Below are positions 20,100 to 28,990 of a stretch of 64,000 nucleotides of DNA, one piece after another. The first letter of the stretch is position 1. Every line of letters begins with the position of its first letter. The DNA is from Pseudomonadales bacterium (GTDB lineage: Bacteria; Pseudomonadota; Gammaproteobacteria; Pseudomonadales; Azotimanducaceae). The notes under the pieces are model-generated. The model had not been told where the DNA came from. It saw only the letters and a list, made by a program, of their open reading frames with translations, and searched no databases. The stretch is from contig WLWP01000003.1 of the NCBI GenBank assembly GCA_012103505.1, positions 83,767-147,766 on the forward strand, in the 5' to 3' direction. Both the position numbers and the translations under genes were made by a program.

Positions 20100-21595
20100 A
20101 AATCCAAAACACCCGCAAGCGATTGTTTGCCCAATTGTCGATTGCTGTGCTGGCTGTGATCGTGAGTGGTTCGCTATGGGCCGGTGGCGATGACAAGCAA
20201 CCCAACATCATTCTGATTCTGGCGGACGATCTCGGTTATGGCGATATTGGCGCTTACGGCAACGAGGTAATACAGACACTCAATATTGATCAGCTTGCAC
20301 ATGATGGTGTGCAATTTGATAACGGATATGTGAGCCACCCAACCTGTAGTCCCTCTCGAGCGGGATTGATGACAGGTAGAAATCAGCCTCGTCACGGATG
20401 GGAGTTTAATCCAGCGGGTAGAGATAGAGTGGTGGGGATGAGTACCGAGACGCCCACGATTGCCGAGCGATTAAAGGATGAAGGCTACGCCACCGCATTG
20501 GTTGGTAAATGGCACTTAGGTTCAAAGAAAGAACATCATCCACTAAGCCGTGGATTCGATGAATTCTTTGGCATTTTGTCAGGTGGCAGTGTGTTCATCG
20601 ACTCAGACACACCGGGTGTTGAATACGGTTCTATCGCGGGAGAGCCGGCCCCAAGTGTGCCTAACAATCGATTTCGCGGGTTTGAAAAGGTCCAGGTTGA
20701 AGAATATCTAACGGATCGATTTACAGACGAGGCCATCGATTTTATCGAGCGTGAAAAAGATAACCCCTTTTTCTTATACCTGTCTCATACGACGCCACAT
20801 ACGCCTTTGCAAGCCACTGCGGAGTATCTGGAACCTTACAAGCATATCAAGGACAAACGAACGCGAGTGTATGCGGCGATGGTGGCCTCGTTGGACGAAA
20901 GTGTCGGTCAGGTGATCGAGACACTGCGGGAACAGAATTTACTCGAAAATACCATGATCGTTTTTACCAGTGACAATGGATGCGCAGGTTACATTCGAGG
21001 GGCGTGTTCGAACGCACCTTTGAGTGGTCACAAGCGCTACCACTTAGAAGGTGGTATCCGTGTGCCTTTCATCCTCCGTTGGGATCAAGGGACCAAGACT
21101 GGCGACTTTGAATATCCCGTATCGACCTTAGATTTGAGTGCGACCTTTCTGGCGGCCGCAGGCGGGGACGGCACCACAGAAGATAGCGTTAATCTGTTGC
21201 CCTTCATCAATGGTCAGAAGAAATCTGCGCCACACGACTACCTGTATTGGAAAGCGGGACCAACAGCCGCCATACGAGGCGATCGTTGGAAGTTACTTCG
21301 CATGGCCCGATTTAACCCCCAGCCGGAGCTAGAACGCGATGCGGTGGGTCGATTGATCCCACCGAAAGGTGGATGGGTCGCTGCAGATCTTATGGCCTAC
21401 GATACGTTTCTGTACGATCTAGAAAACGATCGCAGTGAAACGACCAATCTGGCAACACACCATCCAGAACGGGTGGCCGAACTGTCTGCGTTATTGGATG
21501 TGTGGCTGGAGGATGCGGCCACCGACGCGATCATCCCGCCGCTCCGTTCTCGCACAGCAGAACGCCACGGCAACGAATACCAACTCTTTTTCTAG
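20096..21595 (+). CDS. Exported sulfatase (type I, formylglycine-dependent)
   Basis: 499 residues with a signal peptide (core LFAQLSIAVLAVIVSGSL, cleavage near LWAGG). It has the metal pair in ILADDLGYGD, the activation motif CSPSRAGLMTGR, whose Cys is converted to formylglycine, and the second metal site TSDNG. It hydrolyses a sulfate ester in the periplasm; the substrate is unknown. The maturation enzyme is not in this window. It is fourth in the TonB operon, with ATGA overlap upstream and the VOC gene 4 bases after its stop. Confidence 0.92.
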   Translation: MKIQNTRKRLFAQLSIAVLAVIVSGSLWAGGDDKQPNIILILADDLGYGDIGAYGNEVIQTLNIDQLAHDGVQFDNGYVSHPTCSPSRAGLMTGRNQPRHGWEFNPAGRDRVVGMSTETPTIAERLKDEGYATALVGKWHLGSKKEHHPLSRGFDEFFGILSGGSVFIDSDTPGVEYGSIAGEPAPSVPNNRFRGFEKVQVEEYLTDRFTDEAIDFIEREKDNPFFLYLSHTTPHTPLQATAEYLEPYKHIKDKRTRVYAAMVASLDESVGQVIETLREQNLLENTMIVFTSDNGCAGYIRGACSNAPLSGHKRYHLEGGIRVPFILRWDQGTKTGDFEYPVSTLDLSATFLAAAGGDGTTEDSVNLLPFINGQKKSAPHDYLYWKAGPTAAIRGDRWKLLRMARFNPQPELERDAVGRLIPPKGGWVAADLMAYDTFLYDLENDRSETTNLATHHPERVAELSALLDVWLEDAATDAIIPPLRSRTAERHGNEYQLFF

Positions 21596-21599
21596 TGCG

Positions 21600-22046
21600 A
21601 TGATTAATTTTCTACACCACACAGCGATCTCTGTACGAGACATTGAACGCTCTATCCGCTTCTATTGCGATTTGCTCGGATTAGAACTGGAAGATCAGAT
21701 TGAGTTTGAAAACTTCCGACGTCTCAACAAGGTGATCGGCAGTGGTGTCGCCAGCGGTAAGCAAGCGATGTTGCGCTGTGGAGACCAACATCGCGTGGAG
21801 TTGTGGGAATTTCAATCTCCCGGGCAGCCTATGTATGGTGATCGGCTACCAGACAATCCGCCTGCACATTCACGGGGGCTTACTCATATGTGTTTCGACG
21901 TCACCGACATTCAAGTGGAGTATGCGCGTCTATCTGAAGCGGGCGTGCAGTTTCATTGTGAACCGCAGAAACTGGGCGAGAATTTGTGGGCGACCTACGG
22001 TCGCGATCCAGACGGCAATGTCTTCGAGCTCCAAGAGCTACTCTGA
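21600..22046 (+). CDS. VOC (glyoxalase/dioxygenase) superfamily protein
   Basis: 148 residues made of two paired beta-alpha-beta-beta-beta units: HHTAISVRDIERSIRFYCDLLG at the N-terminus and GLTHMCFDVTDI in the second half, ending in the usual RDPDGNVFELQE. Metal ligands expected for the fold are His6 or His7, the His in LTHMCF and the Glu in FELQE. Members include glyoxalases, extradiol dioxygenases and epimerases, so the reaction is open. ATG 21600 is chosen because it directly follows the sulfatase stop; the frame extends further upstream but only inside that gene. It is the last gene of the operon. Confidence 0.85.
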   Translation: MINFLHHTAISVRDIERSIRFYCDLLGLELEDQIEFENFRRLNKVIGSGVASGKQAMLRCGDQHRVELWEFQSPGQPMYGDRLPDNPPAHSRGLTHMCFDVTDIQVEYARLSEAGVQFHCEPQKLGENLWATYGRDPDGNVFELQELL

Positions 22047-22137
22047 CGCCATCGACTTAAGTTACGGACCCAATTACCTGGTAGGTGAGTGGAGTTCGAG
22101 TAAAAACACGTTTCTGAAACGGAAGAACTGGTTTACC

Positions 22138-22156
22138 ATTGTCAATTGCAAACAAT
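22138..22156. promoter_or_regulatory. ATTGT-(9)-ACAAT inverted repeat in front of the GntR gene
   Basis: The stretch ATTGTCAATTGCAAACAAT has perfect 5-base ends and resembles the TTGTTAACAA elements of the island. It sits 18 bases before the preferred start of the GntR gene, where an autoregulatory operator would be expected. The longest possible GntR frame (TTG at 22139) would put codons inside it, which argues for the later start. Confidence 0.4.
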
Positions 22157-22174
22157 CAGACATCAGGTCGCCGC

Positions 22175-22873
22175 ATGCTTAGAATGAGCTCGAAGACTCA
22201 AGCCCGTACTTTGGCTGAGCAAATCGCCGATACGATTGCCTATGACATTGTCACCGGTCAATACAAAGCGGGCGAAAAGCTATCTGAAACGGAGCTGGCT
22301 GAAGCGCTAAGTGTCAGCCGGGGACCCATTAGAGATGCGTTGGTGCTCCTTGAACGGAATATGCTTGTCACCATCAAACCACGCAGCTTCACGATGGTGA
22401 ATACACTTACGGTCACTGAACTCGAACACGTGTTCACGTTTAGACAGCATGTGCTCGGCATTGCGAGTCAATATGCTGCCCAGAATCGCACAGACGCAGA
22501 TATGGAGCGTTTGCGTGACGGGTTGGAGCGATTGCAAGCTTCGATCAAAGAAAAAGCGAGCGAGTATCACACCCTCGCGTTTCCAGCGAGCCAGTTGTGG
22601 GATTTGATTATTGACGCGTCGCATTCACATGTTGTGCGTCAAGGCACGCTGTCGTTCACTGGATCGAATATCTGGTCCAATGCGGTGCAGCGTCGCATTG
22701 ACGGCAGTCAAACACAGAAATTCGAGCGACAACGCAGCAAAATGTGGAGCGACCTCATCAAACAGATCGAGAACCAAGATGAAGCCAAGGCTTTCGAAGC
22801 CGGTTCCAAATTGGTTCGATCCAATTGGCTGTTTCTTAAGAAGGTGTTCGTAGAACTCTTCCCAGCCACATAG
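22175..22873 (+). CDS. GntR-family (FCD/FadR subfamily) transcriptional regulator
   Basis: 232 residues. Residues about 10-75 form a winged helix-turn-helix (GEKLSETELAEALSVSRGPIRDALVLLE, the GntR signature). The all-helical remainder fits an FCD ligand domain, which usually binds small carboxylic acids and releases DNA on binding. ATG 22175 is chosen over the longer TTG start because AGG lies 7 bases upstream and an operator-like repeat covers the longer N-terminus; ATG 22184 is also possible. It lies between the TonB operon and the converging sulfatase gene. I infer that it is the local regulator of sites at 13738, 25697, 32780 and 48299. Confidence 0.88.
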   Translation: MLRMSSKTQARTLAEQIADTIAYDIVTGQYKAGEKLSETELAEALSVSRGPIRDALVLLERNMLVTIKPRSFTMVNTLTVTELEHVFTFRQHVLGIASQYAAQNRTDADMERLRDGLERLQASIKEKASEYHTLAFPASQLWDLIIDASHSHVVRQGTLSFTGSNIWSNAVQRRIDGSQTQKFERQRSKMWSDLIKQIENQDEAKAFEAGSKLVRSNWLFLKKVFVELFPAT

Positions 22874-22877
22874 CCTG

Positions 22878-24263
22878 TTAGGCTTCTTCTTCGGCCTCTT
22901 TTGCGATGTTACCTCGCTCGCCCGGGCCGATACCTCGTGGGGGGACATGCGGATAGTTGGCAACCGAGGTATGGAACTCTCGCATGATGCCGTTCATCAC
23001 TTCGCCAATCCACGTGTTGGGTTCCATGATGTCCCATACCTCTTTGGGATCCTGCTCAACGTTGAAGAGTTGTGGATTGTTGAGTTCGATGCGCGTTCGC
23101 CGGCCTGCTTCCGGTAAGAACTCGATCAAGTGCATTTTAAATTGATGCCATTTAATGGCCGCAAGTTCTTCTTTGATGAAACACAGAAGGTGTTCACGTG
23201 TGCCCTTGTCCGTTTTGCCCAGGAACAGGTCTGATTGATCATATGAATCTAGGATTCGATCGGTAGGGACCAACTCGCTGATACCCAGCATTTCGGCAAA
23301 GGTGCGATAGAAGTCCATCACGCTGACCATTTCATCACTGACGGTGGCCGCAGGTACGTGTCCTGGCCAACGAATAATACAAGGGGTGCGAAGTTGGCCT
23401 TCGTAGGCTGTGCCTAGACAACCCCGCCAAGGGCCCGAATCGGCTTGGGCGCCGAGGCTGGGAATCAGAATCGGTCCATTGTCGCTGGCCCAAACGACAA
23501 TGGTATTGTCTTCGATGCCTGCTTCACTGATCGCATCAAGAATCTGGCCAGACCGATGATCACACTCGACCATACAATCGGCAAAATCACCGCCTCGTGT
23601 CTTTCCTTTAAAGTCTGGGTGGGGGATCGCAGGGTGGTGGACAAGAGAGAATGGGACATAGAGGAAGAACGGCTGATCGCCATTCGCGTGTTTGTGGATG
23701 TACTCCACTGACTTGTCGGTAATGATGGAATCGACCAGAGGGCGATTGTCGAGGGTATAAGGTTCTACTGGGGTGCAAGGCGATCCAACTTTGCCTTCCC
23801 AGAGATAGGAGTTGTCCATGGTGGTGGGGTCAAACCCAATGAGGTCACCAAATATTGCAGGTGCGGTACTGTCACGTACGCCCCACCATTCCTCAAACCC
23901 AAACTTAGTCGGCATTCTGGATTGCACATTACCGAGATGCCATTTACCAAAAATCGCACTGCGGTAGCCTGCGTCATTGAGCATTTCGGTTAACGTGTAC
24001 TCCCACGGTGCCATGCCTTGTTTGACACCAGGTGGGATGACCCTGTGGCAACCTGTTCGTATCGGCATCCTTCCGGTGAGTAAAGCAGAGCGAGTCGGTG
24101 TGCATTCCGCCTCGACGTTGAAATTTGTGAGCCGCAAACCCTGTGTCGCAAATTCATCCAACCGAGGAGTAGGCGCACCGCGGGTAATGCCGCCCCCATA
24201 ACAACCGAGATCACCGTAGCCGATGTTGTCGGTCAGCATGAAAACTATGTTGGGTTTGCTCAC
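22878..24263 (-). CDS. Sulfatase without a signal peptide
   Basis: 461 residues. The protein begins directly with MSKPNIVFMLTDNIGYGDLG, the first metal site, so it has no export signal and is probably cytoplasmic. The activation motif is CTPTRSALLTGR and the second metal site is WASDNGP. It is a close paralogue of the exported sulfatase at 31293 (both share TPR-D and LRLTNFNVE-type segments). Its ATG overlaps the stop of the aminotransferase by 4 bases, so the two are co-translated. A cytosolic sulfatase paired with an aminotransferase suggests an amine-containing or amino-alcohol sulfate ester, which is inference only. Confidence 0.9.
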   Translation of the reverse strand: MSKPNIVFMLTDNIGYGDLGCYGGGITRGAPTPRLDEFATQGLRLTNFNVEAECTPTRSALLTGRMPIRTGCHRVIPPGVKQGMAPWEYTLTEMLNDAGYRSAIFGKWHLGNVQSRMPTKFGFEEWWGVRDSTAPAIFGDLIGFDPTTMDNSYLWEGKVGSPCTPVEPYTLDNRPLVDSIITDKSVEYIHKHANGDQPFFLYVPFSLVHHPAIPHPDFKGKTRGGDFADCMVECDHRSGQILDAISEAGIEDNTIVVWASDNGPILIPSLGAQADSGPWRGCLGTAYEGQLRTPCIIRWPGHVPAATVSDEMVSVMDFYRTFAEMLGISELVPTDRILDSYDQSDLFLGKTDKGTREHLLCFIKEELAAIKWHQFKMHLIEFLPEAGRRTRIELNNPQLFNVEQDPKEVWDIMEPNTWIGEVMNGIMREFHTSVANYPHVPPRGIGPGERGNIAKEAEEEA

Positions 24264-25525
24264 ATCTGCTCCACGTCTGTCGGGGTTTGCTCAAAGGCTT
24301 TTCTGGCGATATCCAAAGCCTCCTCAATATCTGCTTGCTTGTGCGCGTAGGAGATAAACCAGTTTAGCGTTGGATGAAAGATTGCGCCGAGCTGGGCCGC
24401 GTGTCGGCCGAATGTTCGAGCGCGCTTGGCTTTCTGATCTTTGCTGAATAGTAGCGTAAGCATCGCGGGTGGTCCGGTCATGATGATGTCCTCATGACCA
24501 GTCTCACGACCTATTTTTTCCAATCCGTCTTTGAGGAGCGTGCCCATATCTTCCATATGCTGAAAGACATTGTCTCGTTCGTAAACGTTAAGCGTGGTGA
24601 TGCCGGCGACGAAGGAGACCGGAGAAAACATATAGGTCGCTGTAAACTGGATCTCTTCAGCGCCTGCGCGGACGGCTTCTTTACCAAGGATGGTGGAGGT
24701 GGCGTAGCCGTTAGCTTGGGCTTTACCTAGACACAGTAGATCTGGATCGATGCCCATGTGGATATGGGAGCCTTTGGGGTGTATTCGAAAACCGTGTCGT
24801 ACGTCGTCGATGGCGATCAGTGCACCGGTGCGACGTCGAAACTCCTTCAACGCCGTCACCATTTCTGGGCTGATGTCGACAGTTTCTTGTACAGGGTTTT
24901 GGTCCAACGGATTGAGCATCAGACCGGCGAGCTGTTCACCGTATTGGTCGGCAACTTCAAGTAACGCCTGAGGGTCATTCCATGGGACGCGGATAACAAA
25001 CTTTTGGTGTTCTTCCAGGCCAGCCTCCGGTGAGAGTGCGAGTTCAACGCCAAATCCGTGATAAGCGGATTTCAGAAGCACGATGTAGGGCCTATTTTTG
25101 GCAGCGCGCATGATTCGAAGTGAAAGATTGGTGCTGTCGGAGCCGTTCTTCGTGAAGATTGCCCAGTCGAAGTCTGGTGCCCATTCAAGGAGTCGTTCTG
25201 CGTAGTCAGGCATCTTCGCAGGAAAGAACGCTGATAAATCCATAATCTGCGATTGTTCGAATGCGGCTTTGTCTACTTCTGGGAAACGGTAACCCAACAG
25301 ATTGGGGCCGTTGCCACAGTTGAAATCGATATAGGACTTGCCATCCACGTCTGTTAGCCGACAACCCTCGGCAGACTCAATAAATCCAGGCATGACATCC
25401 CGTCCAGCGAACCGAGCGGAACGTGTGACATAGACGCCGCCTCCGGGAATCACCGCATCGTATCGTGCCCACATCTCTTCATTTTTTGGTCCATTAACTG
25501 GCTGATCCATTGGCAGCTCCTTCAC
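24260..25525 (-). CDS. Class III aminotransferase (glutamate-1-semialdehyde aminotransferase-like)
   Basis: 421 residues of a fold type I PLP enzyme. Recognisable parts are PGGGVYVTRSARF near the N-terminus, the cofactor aspartate in AIDDVRHGFR and the Schiff-base lysine in LCLGKAQANGYA. It is not a canonical HemL, because the GSAM signature around the lysine differs, so a catabolic transaminase or aminomutase is more likely. It is the first gene of a two-gene minus operon with the cytosolic sulfatase. A TGTTAACAA element (25697-25705) lies in its long upstream region. A later start at MDQPVNG (25510) is possible. Confidence 0.87.
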   Translation of the reverse strand: MKELPMDQPVNGPKNEEMWARYDAVIPGGGVYVTRSARFAGRDVMPGFIESAEGCRLTDVDGKSYIDFNCGNGPNLLGYRFPEVDKAAFEQSQIMDLSAFFPAKMPDYAERLLEWAPDFDWAIFTKNGSDSTNLSLRIMRAAKNRPYIVLLKSAYHGFGVELALSPEAGLEEHQKFVIRVPWNDPQALLEVADQYGEQLAGLMLNPLDQNPVQETVDISPEMVTALKEFRRRTGALIAIDDVRHGFRIHPKGSHIHMGIDPDLLCLGKAQANGYATSTILGKEAVRAGAEEIQFTATYMFSPVSFVAGITTLNVYERDNVFQHMEDMGTLLKDGLEKIGRETGHEDIIMTGPPAMLTLLFSKDQKAKRARTFGRHAAQLGAIFHPTLNWFISYAHKQADIEEALDIARKAFEQTPTDVEQM

Positions 25526-26012
25526 TCAGTTGTTGATCTATTCGCTCGGCCAAAGACCTTACGTATCCCCTATCAGGTGATTCGACAAAGTTATCTAGCA
25601 AGGTGGATACACCTCTTTGGCTCTCACTGTCTGCAGCGATGGCGGTCGTTTACACGCTGTTCTAATCCAGCGAGACGTGGTTTGTATATTGTCGAATGTT
25701 AACAAATATATTATCAGCCCCAGTATCTGAACGCAAAGGTAGGGATTGCCAGCATAGCCAGTCCGATAAGTTAGTACGGCTCAACGACATGGCCCGAATC
25801 TGTAAATCTGGTGATCAACTTGGGTGTTACTAAAGTGAACTGCTACGGATATGACCCGCAAGATAATGTCTTGCTCCAATGCGGGTATACGGAGAGCACC
25901 AATTGCGATTTTACCATTGTCATTCTGGTGGGTACCTAGAATAACGTCGGTAACGACACGTAGCTGCTGTCGGAATATTGATTCATACTCGGTCTATTTC
26001 TGGGGCAAGTAG
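25526..26012. other. Long intergenic region with an operator-like site
   Basis: No convincing gene was seen. TGTTAACAA at 25697-25705 sits in an AT-rich stretch and matches the island's palindromic element, so it may be the control site of the aminotransferase-sulfatase operon. A 42-codon plus-strand frame (25811-25939, GTG start, three cysteines, hydrophobic end) looks faintly coding but has no ribosome site. It may be a remnant of a secreted protein. Confidence 0.3.
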
Positions 26013-26498
26013 ATGAATTGGGATGCGATAGGAGCGATTGCTGATCTAACTGTTGAAATTAGTGTTATCGCTTCACTAGCCTATGTTGCAACGCGAATTC
26101 GACCCAACACTCGTGCGAGTGCATTGCAGTCCAAGCTTGCCACTGCGGGAACGCTCTCAGAGTTCGTAGACATGTTGATAACAGATCCGGAGCTCAATGA
26201 CATATTCATGCGCGGACGCGCTTCGACCGAAAGCCTTTCGAAGGAAGAGCGTCAACGCTTCTCCAACATGGTCATGAACACTTTCTGGATCTGTTCCTCC
26301 GCTCATTTTCAACTACGTACCGGAACTTTATCGGAAGAAGACTGGCTTGATATTAAGACAACCTTGGACTACTGGATTGCTGGCGCTGGAGTGCGCGCGT
26401 GGTGGCGGCGCCACGGCCATGAGAGCTTTGGAAAAACATATGCCGCGTTTGTGGATGCCGAGGTGGCTCGTTCCGCGGCTAATTCTGGCGCAGACTGA
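26013..26498 (+). CDS. Conserved hypothetical protein with one N-terminal membrane helix
   Basis: 161 residues. It opens with MNWDAIGAIADLTVEISVIASLAYVA-type sequence (one membrane helix, residues about 5-26) and a short IRPNTRA stretch, followed by a helical soluble domain with tryptophan-rich segments (FWICSS, GVRAWWRR). Similar proteins are common in marine Gammaproteobacteria but have no known function. A GGGGCAAG site precedes the ATG. It is a monocistronic gene beside another hypothetical gene. Confidence 0.7.
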   Translation: MNWDAIGAIADLTVEISVIASLAYVATRIRPNTRASALQSKLATAGTLSEFVDMLITDPELNDIFMRGRASTESLSKEERQRFSNMVMNTFWICSSAHFQLRTGTLSEEDWLDIKTTLDYWIAGAGVRAWWRRHGHESFGKTYAAFVDAEVARSAANSGAD

Positions 26499-26557
26499 CG
26501 GTATCGCGTCTGTTGTCGACCCAATTCAGTCATTCGATACGTTTGTTAGGATGAGTT

Positions 26558-27520
26558 GTGGATAGTATTAAAACTCTATGTGCTGCTGTTGCACTGGCGG
26601 CTGCATCAGTGTCTCCTTTTGCATTAGCAGACAACGACTCACGTTTGTTGCTGGCGAGGCAAGACGGAAGCCAATGCCTGATAGAGGTGTGGGATGCTAG
26701 ATCGAACAGTGTGAATTCCGTTGCGAGACTCGACACCTGCCCAAGAAGGATTTTTGCAATACAAAACGGCACCGAAATCGCATTTGCGTACGAAGGGGAA
26801 ATCTTTTCAAAAGTTCTAGGTGGAACTGATTTAGCTCTGCCCCAAACTAAGCTGCCAAGCCTAAGCTATGACGACTACAAAACCTTGCTTACAGTCTTCC
26901 CCACGGATGAATACCTCGCGAAGGCGCATTCCCAAGAGATGCAGGTGGAGGCAATCGGGATACATGAGCGCGGAGCAATTGGTATCCATCTTAAACTCGG
27001 AATGGCGGCGGACGATTCGTATGACTATCTATTTGTTCATGAGCGCGGCGAATGGAAGCTTTTGGACCAAAAATGGTGCCACCGATTCGACGCCTGTTTG
27101 TTCGAAACGCTGACCTACATTTCCACCCATATTTGGTCTACGCCAGATGACCCTAGAAACGTCTGGCACGACGCAGCTAAGCAGAATCCGTATTTTGTAG
27201 ATGAGCAAAAAGAATCCGAATGGGTTGATGACTACCTCGTTACCGATGTTAAACGAGAATTTCGCATAGAGGATACGAACGTTCGACTGTCATATTCGAC
27301 GCTTCCTGGGCCAGATACAGGTGCCACGCTCACATCGACGATCAGGTTAAAAATAGATAACAAGCCAGTAATAACGTTGGCAGATGGGCAATGCTTAGCT
27401 TATTTGTCTGGTAGACATCTTTTAGTGGCACAGTTTTGGGGAGGTACTCTAGAAGTAATGCGCCTAGACACAGGCGAGTCAGTTTTCGGTCCGTTGCGGC
27501 ATGCCAAGTGGCTTAACTAG
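26558..27520 (+). CDS. Secreted hypothetical protein
   Basis: 320 residues from a GTG start with AGGATGA upstream. The signal peptide (TLCAAVALAAASVSPFALA) is followed by DNDSRLLLARQDG. The mature part has paired cysteines (about Cys51/Cys73 and WCHRFDACLF) that could form disulfides, and alternating hydrophobic strands suggesting a propeller-like or beta-rich fold. I do not recognise the family. There is no obvious partner gene. Confidence 0.65.
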   Translation: MDSIKTLCAAVALAAASVSPFALADNDSRLLLARQDGSQCLIEVWDARSNSVNSVARLDTCPRRIFAIQNGTEIAFAYEGEIFSKVLGGTDLALPQTKLPSLSYDDYKTLLTVFPTDEYLAKAHSQEMQVEAIGIHERGAIGIHLKLGMAADDSYDYLFVHERGEWKLLDQKWCHRFDACLFETLTYISTHIWSTPDDPRNVWHDAAKQNPYFVDEQKESEWVDDYLVTDVKREFRIEDTNVRLSYSTLPGPDTGATLTSTIRLKIDNKPVITLADGQCLAYLSGRHLLVAQFWGGTLEVMRLDTGESVFGPLRHAKWLN

Positions 27521-27634
27521 TCCCTAGTTGTGCGGCTGTTTGTGGCCGTTTGCAGACCCACTGTCCACCGTTCTCGAGCTTCACTTAATTTTGGTGCGTC
27601 GGACGCGAAGCACTAGTCCAGGACGATAGAGTAC

Positions 27635-28276
27635 GTGAAAATATTTGAATCCCGAAGACAAACATCTGGTGAGGAACTTGCAAACGCAATCAGCCACGGA
27701 GTGGCGTTGATTGCGGCTGTTGTCGCAGCAATATTTTTGATATCTGGTGCGGCGCAAGCAGAACTGCCGGAATTCGTTGGAATTGCCGTTTTTTCCGTCT
27801 CCATGATCTGCCTCTACGCAGCATCCACGATTTATCACGGTTGCACTAGCGATGAAAGGAAGCAGTTTTTCGATTTGTTAGATCATTGTGCGATCTACAT
27901 TCTTATTGCAGGCACGTACACACCACTCGCCATTAGTGTACTCGAGGGATACTTTGGATTACTTTTTTTGGCCTTAGTCTGGACTCTCGCGATAGCAGGG
28001 ATTAGCTTGAAGTGCTTCGGTCGACTGAAGAATTCGGCGACATCGACTGCATACTATTTGTTGATGGGTTGGCTCGTGCTACTGATCATCGAACCTCTGA
28101 GGCAGGCGCTACCGGCGTTTGTAATGAAATTATTGATCGCAGGCGGGGCCGCCTACACCTTTGGCGTGTTTTTTTATGCGGCGAAGCAAATTCGATACGG
28201 TCACTTGGTCTGGCACCTAACAATAGTGGTAGGTACGACCTTTCACTTTGTCGCTGTCGCATTGATTACTTTGTGA
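27635..28276 (+). CDS. trhA: PAQR/hemolysin III family membrane protein (TrhA-like)
   Basis: 213 residues with seven predicted membrane helices. The conserved metal-binding positions of the family are visible: Glu/His in GEELANAISHG, Ser/His in STIYHGC, LLDHCAIYILIAGTYTP, and the C-terminal HLVWHLTIVVGTTFHF. Bacterial members affect membrane energetics and fluidity, and some are called hemolysin III without being real toxins. The GTG start has GATAGAG upstream. The gene stands alone. Confidence 0.88.
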   Translation: MKIFESRRQTSGEELANAISHGVALIAAVVAAIFLISGAAQAELPEFVGIAVFSVSMICLYAASTIYHGCTSDERKQFFDLLDHCAIYILIAGTYTPLAISVLEGYFGLLFLALVWTLAIAGISLKCFGRLKNSATSTAYYLLMGWLVLLIIEPLRQALPAFVMKLLIAGGAAYTFGVFFYAAKQIRYGHLVWHLTIVVGTTFHFVAVALITL

Positions 28277-28463
28277 GTCCTCCTGCGAAGTTTCTTCGAG
28301 CCGTCAGGCGCCGACCTTAAGAAAGCAACGCTCAAATGTAAGGTACTCTCTCTGCAATTTCCGTGTCTAAGAAACGTGACTTGTCGGGGTTTTGATCAAA
28401 GCTTCTCACGTTGTCTTTCCCATTACACTCGCAACAGATATAATTAACAATCGAGAGGATGCC

Positions 28464-28853
28464 GTGATTAGTAAAGAATTCGTCAACCCACACCCCATGG
28501 GTTTTAGTAACGCTGTGACCTACACAGCACAGGGAGTTAAAACGATACTCGTATCTGGGCAAGTGGGGTACGAAGATGGTCGCTTTGGGGATTCTTTTGA
28601 AGAGCAAGCCGACATGGCCCATCGAAATTTGGCAAAAGAACTTCAAGCTGCAGGGGCCACGGTGGAAGATGTTGTTAAGCTCAACACTTATATCGTCGAC
28701 CTGGATTCTGGTAGGAGCAAAGTTGCTGGACAGGCGAAGGCCCAGGTGTTCGTCCAAGCTAATCAGCCAGCTTCCACAGTGGTCGGCGTCTCTTCACTTG
28801 TTATGAAACAATTATTGATCGAAGTCGAAGCCACGGCTGTCGTCGAAGTGTAG
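28464..28853 (+). CDS. RidA-family (YjgF/YER057c/UK114) protein
   Basis: 129 residues from GTG 28464, which has GAGAGGA 4-10 bases upstream and gives the family's normal length; the frame extends to 28392 but that part looks non-coding. Family features are FSNAVTYTAQGVKTILVSGQVGY, GATVEDVVKLNTYIVD and a C-terminal VVGVSSLVMKQLLIEVEATAVV. RidA proteins deaminate reactive enamine/imine intermediates. The usual catalytic Arg (R-A/C-x-F-x-V) is not evident here: the site reads QPASTVVGVSSL. It may therefore belong to a non-archetypal Rid subgroup. Confidence 0.83.
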   Translation: MISKEFVNPHPMGFSNAVTYTAQGVKTILVSGQVGYEDGRFGDSFEEQADMAHRNLAKELQAAGATVEDVVKLNTYIVDLDSGRSKVAGQAKAQVFVQANQPASTVVGVSSLVMKQLLIEVEATAVVEV

Positions 28854-28875
28854 TCGCACTGAAAGGAGATCTCTG

Positions 28876-28932
28876 ATGGGGGCGCGCCACGGGCGGCTGC
28901 ATCCGAAGCACTTTTTTTGGAGTGCGCGATGA
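28876..28932 (+). other. 18-codon ORF with a strong ribosome site
   Basis: AAAGGAGAT lies 7 bases before an ATG that opens MGARHGRLHPKHFFWSAR and then stops. It may be a leader peptide or the remains of a gene. No family can be assigned. Confidence 0.2.
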
Positions 28933-28990
28933 AACTTTGTCATCGCTCTGTATCTAACCTGCAGACCCAACAAAAACAGAGAGACTAGCC

